From Oscillospiraceae bacterium (GTDB taxonomy: Bacteria; Bacillota; Clostridia; Oscillospirales; Oscillospiraceae), in NCBI GenBank assembly GCA_022800755.1, contig JAAWQX010000010.1, forward strand, positions 1 through 64,000: a stretch of DNA of 64,000 nt. Reading direction: 5' to 3'. The position numbers were made by a program, and so were the translations under genes. Shown in pieces: positions 58,196 through 64,000 of the stretch. Every line of letters begins with the position of its first letter. Positions within the stretch are counted from its first letter, which is position 1. A model generated the notes under the pieces. That model did no database searches. It saw only the letters and a list, made by a program, of their open reading frames with translations, and was not told the origin of the DNA.

Positions 58196-59401
58196 ATGAA
58201 AATCAACAAACAGAAGTTTTACGAAGTCGTAGCCCAGCGTTCCGCGGCGCTGGATGCGGCGGAACAGGCTCTGGTAGCCGGGAACGCCGAGGAATACACC
58301 ACGAAGATGGCGGAAGTCGAGAGCTTTAACGGCCAGCTCCAGCAGATGAAGGCTTTTTTGGAGGAACGCGGGAAACAGCCCGCTGCGGCACCCGGTGCGC
58401 CGGGCGTGGAGCCGGAGGGCGAAAGCAACGGCTACGCAAACGCAGTAAAAGCGTTCGCGGCGGCAGCGCGTGCCGGATTTAAAGCGGCGACGGGGTCAAT
58501 GAACGAGACCACCGGCGCGGACGGCGGCTACACGGTGCCGGAGGATATCTCGACCAAGATCATTCAGCTGCGCGATGCCAAGGAAAGTTTGCTGGGCGAA
58601 GTGACCGTGGAGCCCGTCAAAACGAAAAGCGGCAAGCGCACCTATCAGAAGCGCAGCCAGCACGAGGGCTTTGCTACGGTTGAAGAGGCGGCCAAAGTTG
58701 GGAAAGCCGCTACACCGCAGTTTGCGACGGAAGCCTATGAAATCGAAAAGCGCAGCGGCTATTTGCCCGTAACCAACGAGTTGCTGGAGGACAGCGACAA
58801 CAATATCGCGTCGGTGGTGGAGACCTGGCTTGCCGATGAAGCCCGGGTAACTGCGAATAAGGAAATCCTCGCGGAAATTGCCAAGAATCCTGAGCAGGAT
58901 TTGAAAGACCTGGACGGCATTTTGTCCGCGTGGATCCTGCTGGGGTCGGTGTTCCGCGCGACCAGCAAGCTGTACACCAATGACGACGGTTTGCTGTGGC
59001 TCAGCCTGCTCAAAGACAGCAACGGCCGGGCACTGCTGTCCCCGAATCCCACGCAGACCGCACAGATGCAGCTTTGCATCGGTGCGCACATTCTGCCGAT
59101 CAAGACCTACGACAATAAAACCATGCCTACCAAGGACGGCAAGATCCCCATGATCATCGGCGACCTGAAGGAAGGCATCAAGTATTGGGACCGCAAGCAG
59201 TTTTCCGTGCGGGTGTTCGATTCCGCGGTGATCGGTGATTTCAACGCCGCAGAGCAGGATCTGACTTTGTGGAAAGGCTCTTTGCGGGACGACTGCACGC
59301 TCCGGGACGACGAGGCATTTATCAACGGCTACATCCAGCCTACGGCATCTGCCAGCACACCCGGCGAAAGCGGCACCACACAGACCACGCCTGCAGGCTG
59401 A
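58196..59401 (+). CDS. Phage major capsid protein (HK97 fold)
   Basis: The ATG at 58196 follows CGGAGGGATGTAAC. The 401-residue protein has an N-terminal coiled-coil delta domain (about 1-75), a Pro/Ala linker with the likely protease site near 75-110, and the HK97 fold (GADGGYTVPEDISTKIIQLR, AYEIEKRSGYLPVTNELLED, NKEILAEI, PIKTYDNK, FSVRVFDSAVIGDF). A short Thr/Ser/Gly tail follows. It forms the icosahedral shell after cleavage by the preceding protease. Confidence 0.95.
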   Translation: MKINKQKFYEVVAQRSAALDAAEQALVAGNAEEYTTKMAEVESFNGQLQQMKAFLEERGKQPAAAPGAPGVEPEGESNGYANAVKAFAAAARAGFKAATGSMNETTGADGGYTVPEDISTKIIQLRDAKESLLGEVTVEPVKTKSGKRTYQKRSQHEGFATVEEAAKVGKAATPQFATEAYEIEKRSGYLPVTNELLEDSDNNIASVVETWLADEARVTANKEILAEIAKNPEQDLKDLDGILSAWILLGSVFRATSKLYTNDDGLLWLSLLKDSNGRALLSPNPTQTAQMQLCIGAHILPIKTYDNKTMPTKDGKIPMIIGDLKEGIKYWDRKQFSVRVFDSAVIGDFNAAEQDLTLWKGSLRDDCTLRDDEAFINGYIQPTASASTPGESGTTQTTPAG

Positions 59402-59418
59402 TGATAGGAGGGTGAACC

Positions 59419-59688
59419 ATGGCAAAAAAGAAAATTGAAACCAGTGCCGATGACATGACTCCGGTCATGCTTCCCGTGGAAGTGGCGGTTTCCGCCGCGC
59501 AGGGCCTGAACCTCCGTGCGGCACCGAGTATGGACGCTGCTGTGCTGGCGGTTTTGCCCAAGGGCGCGGGCATGTTTGTCGATTCCAATCAACTGCCCGC
59601 TGACGGAACGATTCCCCCGTGGCTGGCGGTCACGACCGGCAAACTGTCCGGCTATGTTGACAGCAAGTATCTGGAAGAGGTGACGTGA
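59419..59688 (+). CDS. SH3b-domain head-associated protein
   Basis: The 89-residue protein has a basic start (MAKKKIETSADD) and a bacterial SH3-like domain (AQGLNLRAAPSMDAAVLAVL, PKGAGMFVD, GYVDSKYLEEV). GGAGGGTGAACC precedes the ATG. Between capsid and connector genes, small SH3-like proteins may decorate the capsid or stop DNA leakage, but this role is inferred from position. Confidence 0.65.
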   Translation: MAKKKIETSADDMTPVMLPVEVAVSAAQGLNLRAAPSMDAAVLAVLPKGAGMFVDSNQLPADGTIPPWLAVTTGKLSGYVDSKYLEEVT

Positions 59689-59691
59689 CCC

Positions 59692-60030
59692 ATGGCAATG
59701 ACGGCGGAGCAAAAAGCTGTGCTGATTACATACTGTCGGCTGGAGCCAGAAGAATTGGAAGAAGCGGATTATGCTCTGCTGGAAATGCTCAATGACGCAG
59801 CTGTGGCATATTTGGACCAGGCGGGAATCCCACAGCCGCCAGAGGGTACCCCCAGGGCGGGGCAGTATGATCTGCTGCGCTGCGCATTGGTGCTGGATGC
59901 CTATGATCACCGGGATTTGACCATGCCCGGGACGTTGGCTGACAATCCGTCGTTCCGGCGGCGCTTGGTGCAGATGAAACTGACAAATCCGGTGTCCAAT
60001 TTGGGCACCGGCACGGAAGCGGAGGGGTAA
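59692..60030 (+). CDS. Head-tail connector protein (gp6-like)
   Basis: The 112-residue, helical protein (EQKAVLITYCRLEPEELEEA, DYALLEMLNDAAVAYLDQAG, LRCALVLDAYDHRD) follows the pattern of gp6/HK97 connector adaptors that dock under the portal. GAGGTGACGTG precedes the ATG at 59692. The last codons contain palindrome copy 6. Confidence 0.75.
   Translation: MAMTAEQKAVLITYCRLEPEELEEADYALLEMLNDAAVAYLDQAGIPQPPEGTPRAGQYDLLRCALVLDAYDHRDLTMPGTLADNPSFRRRLVQMKLTNPVSNLGTGTEAEG
59991..60009 (+). repeat. Prophage palindrome, copy 6
   Basis: GGTGTCCAATTTGGGCACC lies in the last codons of the connector gene (SNLGT) and 23 bp upstream of the next start codon. Arms pair through one G-T wobble. Confidence 0.8.
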
Positions 60031-60032
60031 AT

Positions 60033-60599
60033 ATGGCGGCGATCAGCAATGCCTGTGGAGATCTTCGAGAGCGGGTATCTGTACTCAAACTGGAGCAGAC
60101 CGAGCGCGGGTACATATGGCAGGTTGACCACCGTGTATGGGCCAATGTGCAGCCGGACAGCGGGACAAACCTGTTTTCCAAGGCCGGGACGGGCGCACCG
60201 GGCGTGACGATGGTACTGCGCCTGCGGGAAATCCAGAAGGGCGCTATGCTGCTGTGGCGAGGGCAGTACGTCTATGTGATCGACGTCCAGCCCATGGGCC
60301 GCGGACACTTACAACTGCGCGGCGCGGTAGTGACGGTGTCCCAGTGCGCGGCGAACGTCCATAAAGACAGCACGGGCATCCAGTTTCCGGCGGTGCTGAC
60401 GGAAAAGTACGTGCGGCATGAGCAGTTGGACCCCTATGCGGTGAACGTGCTGACCTATGTGCTGGTGACACCGCCGGAAATCAAACTGACCCGGGGCGGG
60501 CTGGTGACGGTGGACGGCGAGAACTACGAGGTGCTGCTGGCCCACGTGCTGGACACCTCGAAGGTCGAGTACGAGATCATGAGAAAGAAGGATTTGTGA
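60033..60599 (+). CDS. Head closure / head-tail joining protein, possibly two domains
   Basis: The 188-residue protein has a first beta domain (LRERVSVLKLEQTERGYIWQ, VWANVQPDSG, GQYVYVIDVQPMGRGHLQLR) typical of phage head-tail joining proteins, and a second beta-rich part (about 120-188: VLTYVLVTPPEIKLTRGGLV, VDGENYEVLLAHVLDTSK) that looks like another copy of the same barrel. Most homologues are about 110 residues, so this may be a tandem fusion. GGAGGGGTAAAT precedes the ATG. Confidence 0.65.
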   Translation: MAAISNACGDLRERVSVLKLEQTERGYIWQVDHRVWANVQPDSGTNLFSKAGTGAPGVTMVLRLREIQKGAMLLWRGQYVYVIDVQPMGRGHLQLRGAVVTVSQCAANVHKDSTGIQFPAVLTEKYVRHEQLDPYAVNVLTYVLVTPPEIKLTRGGLVTVDGENYEVLLAHVLDTSKVEYEIMRKKDL

Positions 60600-60991
60600 T
60601 GCGGCAATTAGAAATCCTGGCGGATCGGTTTGACGCATCCGTGGAGGCTTTGCCAGAAATCCGCCGGGAGGCGCTGGAACGGGCGGGCCGGGGCCTGCTG
60701 TCCACCGTGCGGGGACGCACCGGCGGAACAGGCAAGGTGCAGTCCTGGCAGGAACTGCACATGGGCAGCCGGGGCGGCTATGCGGCGGTGCGGCCCAAAG
60801 CCGGAACGTTTTACCGGGGCTACGCAGCGGGCTATGTGACCAACGCCATCGAGAACGGACACAGGACCAGAAGCGGCGGGCGGGCCGCCGGGAAGCACAT
60901 GTACCTGCGGTCCCAGGCGGACGCGGTGCGCCTACAAAACGCTGCACGGGATGAGATCGTCCGCTGCCTGGCTGAACGACTGGAGGACTGA
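60599..60991 (+). CDS. HK97 gp10-like tail completion protein
   Basis: The ATG at 60599 overlaps the previous stop. The 130-residue protein (LEILADRFDASVEALPEIRR, EALERAGRGLLSTV, YVTNAIENGHRTRSGGRAAG) has the pattern of HK97 gp10-type proteins (NAxENGHxxR...), which complete the head-tail joint. Codon use is strongly GC-rich from here to about 63.4 kb. Confidence 0.75.
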   Translation: MRQLEILADRFDASVEALPEIRREALERAGRGLLSTVRGRTGGTGKVQSWQELHMGSRGGYAAVRPKAGTFYRGYAAGYVTNAIENGHRTRSGGRAAGKHMYLRSQADAVRLQNAARDEIVRCLAERLED

Positions 60992-60993
60992 CG

Positions 60994-61437
60994 ATGCTGA
61001 CACAAAAGCAGATTTTAGATGCGGTGGATGCGGAGCTCATCAAGCTGTTTCCGGGTATCACGGTGTACCGCAATCTGGTACCCACGGAATTCGTCCGCCC
61101 GTCGGCCATGACCCGGCTCACGGGGCAGACCATGGCGGTGCGGACCCTTTCCACGGTACAGCGCACGGCGACGGTGCTGGTGACGCTGTTTTGCCCGGTA
61201 GACGATCACCACAGCACGGACGCAGACACGCTGGGGGCGCAGGCGGACACGGTGATGGAGCATTTTTCCGCGCCGGGCCTGCCCGCGGCGGGCCGGGTGC
61301 TGGACATCGGGACGGTGGCCTGCAATCCCCAGGCGGACTTTGCGGAGGTCACCATCCCGCTGAGCTGGGACGACGACCGGGCGGTGGAACGTCCGGCGTA
61401 TGAGATGATGGAAACCTTACATTTGGAAATGGAGTGA
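60994..61437 (+). CDS. Phage tail completion protein (DUF6838-like)
   Basis: The 147-residue protein (MLTQKQILDAVDAELIKLFP, GITVYRNLVPTEFVRPS, RTATVLVTLFCPVDD, ADFAEVTIPLSWDDDR) resembles the minor tail/terminator proteins found before the sheath gene in Clostridial myoviruses. It follows gp10 by 2 bp. Identity at family level is by position and overall fold pattern. Confidence 0.6.
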   Translation: MLTQKQILDAVDAELIKLFPGITVYRNLVPTEFVRPSAMTRLTGQTMAVRTLSTVQRTATVLVTLFCPVDDHHSTDADTLGAQADTVMEHFSAPGLPAAGRVLDIGTVACNPQADFAEVTIPLSWDDDRAVERPAYEMMETLHLEME

Positions 61438-61442
61438 AGATT

Positions 61443-62534
61443 ATGGCAATGACAAGCATCGGTGTGCCGAAGCTGGAATTTACGTTCCGTTCGGCGGCGG
61501 AAGAGACCGCAAGCCGCCTGAAAAACGGCGTGGTGGCGCTCATCATCCGGGACACCATGAAGGACGGGGGGCTGTTCTCCGTGGCAAGCGGGGACGACAT
61601 CCCGGCGAAGCTGTCGGCGGCGAACGCGGCGTATGTGAAGCGGGCGCTGATGGGCTGCCGGGGGGCGCGGCCGGGCCGGGTGTATGTATCGGTCACCGGC
61701 GCGGACGGAGACATCGTGGCAGACGGCGCGGGGGCGCTGTCTGCGGTGGACTTTGACTATCTGGCGGGGCCGCCGGACATGACGGCGGAGGACGCGGCGA
61801 AGCTGCTGGCGTGGCTGGAGAAAGCACGGAAGGGCTACTGCATCGGCAAGCTGGTGGCGGCGGACTACCCGGCGGACAACATGGCGGTGGTGAATTTTTC
61901 CGCCACGGACATTTCCGACGGGACAAGCACCTATACCGCCGGGGCTTATTGCAGCCGCATCGCGGGCATCCTGGCAAGCACGGACCTGGCGGCGAGCGCC
62001 ACGTTCGCGCCGCTTCCCGAGGTGGTGAGCGTGGGCGCGGTGGAGGATCCGGACGCGGCGGTGAATGCCGGGAAGCTGATCTTGCTCCACGACGGGCGCA
62101 AGGCGAAGCTGTGCCGGGCGGTGAACAGCCTGACCACGGTCCCCGCCGGGGGCAAGGAATCCCTGCGGAAGATCAAGGTGGTGGAGGCTGTGGACCTTAT
62201 CCGCAGTTACGCGCTGCGGCTGGGGGAGGACAAATACATGGGCGTGCGGAACAACAGCTACGACAATAAGCTGGCGTTCGTGGCGGGCTTGCAGGAATAC
62301 TTGCAGGAGCTGGAGGCCCTGGGCGTGATGGCGGCCGGGACCGGGAACGCGGGCATCGACTTTGAGGCACAGCGGGCGTGGCTGAAAGCCAGCGGCGCGG
62401 CTGTGGAGAAAATGAGCGACGAGGAGATCACGCAGGCGGACACGGGAAGCCATGTGTTCATCCTGCTGTCCGGGACGATCATGGACGCTATGGAGGATTT
62501 CTCCCTGGCGCTGACGATGGGGGGTAACGCATAA
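61443..62534 (+). CDS. Contractile tail sheath protein
   Basis: I choose the ATG at 61443, after TGGAGTGAAGATT. The 363-residue protein has the Phage_sheath pattern: GVPKLEFTFRSAAEETASRL, CRGARPGRVYVSVTG, ADNMAVVNFSATDISDGTST, CSRIAGILASTDLAASATFA, SYDNKLAFVAGLQEYLQELE and ILLSGTIMDAMEDFSLALT. The sheath wraps the tail tube and contracts at infection, marking the phage as a myovirus. Tandem with the tube gene, overlapping by 1 bp. Confidence 0.93.
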   Translation: MAMTSIGVPKLEFTFRSAAEETASRLKNGVVALIIRDTMKDGGLFSVASGDDIPAKLSAANAAYVKRALMGCRGARPGRVYVSVTGADGDIVADGAGALSAVDFDYLAGPPDMTAEDAAKLLAWLEKARKGYCIGKLVAADYPADNMAVVNFSATDISDGTSTYTAGAYCSRIAGILASTDLAASATFAPLPEVVSVGAVEDPDAAVNAGKLILLHDGRKAKLCRAVNSLTTVPAGGKESLRKIKVVEAVDLIRSYALRLGEDKYMGVRNNSYDNKLAFVAGLQEYLQELEALGVMAAGTGNAGIDFEAQRAWLKASGAAVEKMSDEEITQADTGSHVFILLSGTIMDAMEDFSLALTMGGNA

Positions 62535-62953
62535 TGATTTTGAGCGCGCAGAAGGTAGCGAGCGGCACTTACGCGGAGCTGTGGTGGGACGGCGACCTGA
62601 TCGCGGAATGCCACGCGTTTGAATCGAAGTACAGCAAGACCAAAGAGGACGTGGCCATGTGCGGTCAGTTCATTTCCGACAGCAAGATGACCGGGGCCAA
62701 GGGGACCGGGTCGCTGTCGCTGTACAAGGTGTACCGCCGGTGGAAAGAGTACGCCGACGGGGTGCTGGCGGGAAAGGACATCCGGCCCACGCTCATCGGC
62801 AAGGTGGCGGACCCGGACAGCCCGGACAGCGCCACCCGGGTGGCACTGTACAACGTGAGCTTTGACGAGGTGCCGCTGGTGTCCTTCGAGGCCGGGAAGA
62901 TCATCGACGAGCAGGTGCCGTTCACGTTCACGGCCCACAAGTTCCTGGATTAA
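62534..62953 (+). CDS. Phage tail tube protein (XkdM-like)
   Basis: The 139-residue beta-rich protein (SAQKVASGTYAELWWDGDLI, CHAFESKYSKTKEDVAMCGQ, KGTGSLSLYKVYRRW, VSFDEVPLVSFEAGKIIDEQ) has the length and pattern of XkdM/tail tube proteins of PBSX-type myoviruses. It forms the inner tube inside the sheath. Its start overlaps the sheath stop (ATAATGA). Confidence 0.9.
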   Translation: MILSAQKVASGTYAELWWDGDLIAECHAFESKYSKTKEDVAMCGQFISDSKMTGAKGTGSLSLYKVYRRWKEYADGVLAGKDIRPTLIGKVADPDSPDSATRVALYNVSFDEVPLVSFEAGKIIDEQVPFTFTAHKFLD

Positions 62954-62964
62954 GGGGGCGGGCC

Positions 62965-63345
62965 ATGGCGAGCATTCTGGAATTTCTGCTGACCCCGGAG
63001 GTGCCCAACGTGGCGAAGGACCTGCCGGAAAAGCAGTTCGAGGTCAAACGGCTGAGCAAGCTGACGGGGCAGAAGGCGGTATTCACCCTGCGGGCCCTGC
63101 CCTACGGCAAGGTGCAGGAGATCCGGCAGATGCCCGATGACAACCAGGAGGCGCAGATCCTGTTGCAGGGCTGCGCGGAGCCGAACCTGAGAGACGGGCA
63201 GTTACTGGCGAAGTACGGCGCGGCGACGCCGCTGGACGCGATCTACGCCCTGCTTCTTCCGGGGGAGATCGCGGACCTGTCCATGGAGGTGGAGCGGCTG
63301 AGCGGCTACCGCCGCCGGACAATCTCTGAGATAAAAAACGGCTGA
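62965..63345 (+). CDS. Phage tail assembly chaperone (XkdN-like), frame-0 product
   Basis: The 126-residue protein (EFLLTPEVPNVAKDLPEKQF, EVKRLSKLTGQKAVFTLRAL, YALLLPGEIADLSMEVERLS) matches the XkdN/gpG-type chaperones. It ends ISEIKNG at 63345. A slippery heptamer five codons earlier gives a longer product by -1 frameshift (next feature). GGGGGCGGGCC precedes the ATG. Confidence 0.88.
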   Translation: MASILEFLLTPEVPNVAKDLPEKQFEVKRLSKLTGQKAVFTLRALPYGKVQEIRQMPDDNQEAQILLQGCAEPNLRDGQLLAKYGAATPLDAIYALLLPGEIADLSMEVERLSGYRRRTISEIKNG

Positions 63346-63494
63346 GCGCGGGAGACGACCCGGAGCTGTCCTTAGCCTACTGGCTGTTCCACGCCCACAA
63401 CATCACGCCGGGGCAGTGGATGGCCATGGGCGCGGGCGAACGGGACACGCTCCAGGCGTTTGCCGCGCATGAGCTGGAACAGCGGCGGAAATGA
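63333..63494 (+). CDS. Programmed -1 frameshift extension of the tail chaperone
   Basis: A AAA AAC (63333-63339), in phase with frame 0 as ATA AAA AAC, is the classic -1 slippery heptamer. In the -1 frame from 63339 the sequence continues RLSAGDDPELSLAYWLFHAH, then NITPGQWMAMGAGERDTLQA and ends EQRRK at a TGA (63492-63494), giving a 176-residue fusion. Tail chaperone pairs made this way (lambda gpG/gpGT) are conserved across long-tailed phages. A GC-rich stem may lie downstream, but I did not find a clear pseudoknot. Confidence 0.82.
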   Translation, partial: KKRLSAGDDPELSLAYWLFHAHNITPGQWMAMGAGERDTLQAFAAHELEQRRK

Positions 63495-63500
63495 AAAAAT

Positions 63501-63523
63501 CCCGGCTCCTTAATGGAGCCGGG
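63501..63523 (-). terminator. Terminator of the minus-strand microprotein cassette
   Basis: CCCGGCTCC (63501-63509) and GGAGCCGGG (63515-63523) around TTAAT; read leftward it is followed by ATTTTTTCAT. The rightward strand has no T-run, so it serves the leftward gene. Confidence 0.85.
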
Positions 63524-63536
63524 TGGGATGTATTTG

Positions 63537-63614
63537 CTACACGAAAAGCCATGGGATGAAGAACAGTACGGCTAAAGCCAATGAAACGATGCAGATTATA
63601 GTGAATCTATCCAT
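63537..63614 (-). CDS. 25-residue hydrophobic peptide, possible type I toxin
   Basis: An ATG (63614) after GGGAGGAGCATGT opens a 25-codon frame MDRFTIICIVSLALAVLFFI then PWLFV, a single transmembrane helix with a charged start and an aromatic end. Minus-strand promoter: TTGAAA (63657-63662), 18 bp, TATAAA (63633-63638). A terminator follows 14 bp after the stop. This is a self-contained leftward unit opposite the tail operon, just before the tape measure gene. Short membrane peptides of this kind include type I toxins, small holins and membrane regulators; no RNA antitoxin was identified. Confidence 0.6.
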   Translation of the reverse strand: MDRFTIICIVSLALAVLFFIPWLFV

Positions 63615-63632
63615 ACATGCTCCTCCCAAATT

Positions 63633-63662
63633 TTTATAACAAGGCCTATTTCAATTTTTCAA
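63633..63662 (-). promoter_or_regulatory. Promoter of the minus-strand microprotein
   Basis: Read leftward: TTGAAA (63662-63657), 18-bp spacer, TATAAA (63638-63633), followed by GGGAGGAG. The surrounding stretch, 63640-63690, is A+T-rich. Confidence 0.6.
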
Positions 63663-63708
63663 CTATAGTATACAGTTATGCTTTCCATCTGTCAAGTGAG
63701 GTGATTTT

Positions 63709-64000
63709 ATGCCGGAAACATCGATTGTTATCAAAGCCGAAGACCGCTATTCAGAGGCAATCAACAAAATGGCTGCTAATACAAAACGTTTTAACAAGGA
63801 TGTTGAAACGCTGGAAGATGGGTTGTTGAAACTAAGCAAGAATAAAGCAACTTTAAGGATGGATTTATCACAGGCACAAAAAGAATTGAAAGCAGCAGAA
63901 AAACAATTTGCCAAGACAGGTGCAGAAGCTGATGGATTAGCATTGCAACTTAAACAGGCCAATTATGATAATATCAAGCGCAATCTGGATTCTGTTACGA
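63709..64000 (+). CDS. Phage tail tape measure protein (5' part, cut by window edge)
   Basis: The ATG at 63709 follows AAGTGAGGTGATTTT, and the frame stays open to the window end (97 codons). The visible part (IVIKAEDRYSEAINKMAANT, KRFNKDVETLEDGLLKLSKN, AQKELKAAEKQFAKTGAEA) is a continuous coiled coil, as at the start of tape measure proteins, and the position after the tail chaperone fits. It is much more A+T-rich than the genes to its left, indicating a module boundary. Confidence 0.85.
   Translation, partial: MPETSIVIKAEDRYSEAINKMAANTKRFNKDVETLEDGLLKLSKNKATLRMDLSQAQKELKAAEKQFAKTGAEADGLALQLKQANYDNIKRNLDSVT

Noticed and set aside
61206..62453. 415-codon minus-strand frame opposite the sheath gene
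   Set aside because: Very GC-rich region makes long antisense frames; R/H/P-rich translation; the sheath is unmistakable.
63617..63829. 70-codon plus-strand frame overlapping the tape measure start
   Set aside because: It lies in another frame over the well-supported tape measure start, has no good ribosome site and no family signal.
1..64000. CRISPR arrays, rRNA operons and insertion sequences with transposases
   Set aside because: No regularly spaced repeat series, no rRNA-like sequence and no DDE transposase was seen in either strand.

Overview
The window reads as the chromosome of a GC-rich, low-sporulation-gene-type Clostridia, most like Oscillospirales/Ruminococcaceae. This is inferred from the rimP-nusA-rnpM-ylxQ-infB-rbfA-nrnA-truB-ribF operon, a BofA/YaaL pair, Mini-III RNase, RqcH, a TsaC-CoaE fusion, UPF0210 with its ACT partner, and consensus sigma-A promoters that often carry an extended TGTGGTATAAT -10 region. 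Gene order is dense and mostly on the + strand.

Region 1 (1-4.5 kb) is a scar of mobile elements. It holds the tail of a large serine recombinase, a truncated DUF262 gene, a frameshifted Fic remnant, a complete tyrosine integrase, a small ORF plus a complete large serine recombinase, a short reading-frame tail, and a cluster of four inverted repeats. Region 2 (4.5-36.9 kb) is core chromosome: the translation operon, an exonuclease and a metallo-hydrolase, ddl-murF-alkD, bofA/yaaL, a 0.6 kb gene-free structured stretch, topoisomerase IV parE-parC, prfA, tsaC-coaE, an M18 aminopeptidase, tepA, uppP, ftsK, mrnC, rqcH, an S-layer-homology protein and the ACT/UPF0210 pair.

Region 3 (36.9-64 kb, running off the right edge) is a prophage integrated at a tRNA-Leu(GAG) gene. 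Next to the tRNA lie three 10-bp integrase arm-site-like repeats and a leftward integrase. The leftward lysogeny arm is int, hicA, hicB, an exonuclease-BRCT protein and a LexA-like repressor. It faces a cro-like gene across an operator region of TTGCA-N3-TGCAA sites. The rightward arm holds a replication initiator with internal iterons, DnaB, ParA, a ParB with cysteine-rich and XRE-like regions, a modification block (circularly permuted C5 methyltransferase, PAPS-reductase-like protein, Dam remnant, Lar-like protein), an HUH-type protein, HNH, a candidate cos region, two P27-type small terminases flanking a ParB-methyltransferase fusion, the large terminase, portal, protease, capsid, connectors, contractile sheath, tube, a frameshifted tail chaperone and the start of the tape measure. 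The sheath indicates a myovirus. The far attachment site is not in the window.

The strongest unexplained signal is a set of six near-identical 17-19 bp palindromes scattered only through the prophage, five of them just upstream of a start codon and five of six reading CCAATTTGG in the direction of transcription. Other notable points are the permuted methyltransferase, an independent minus-strand 25-residue hydrophobic peptide cassette inserted before the tape measure gene, an apparent ATT start codon for the prohead protease, and two unusual mRNA hairpins at the starts of tepA and mrnC. All calls rest on reading the sequence; no database search was run.
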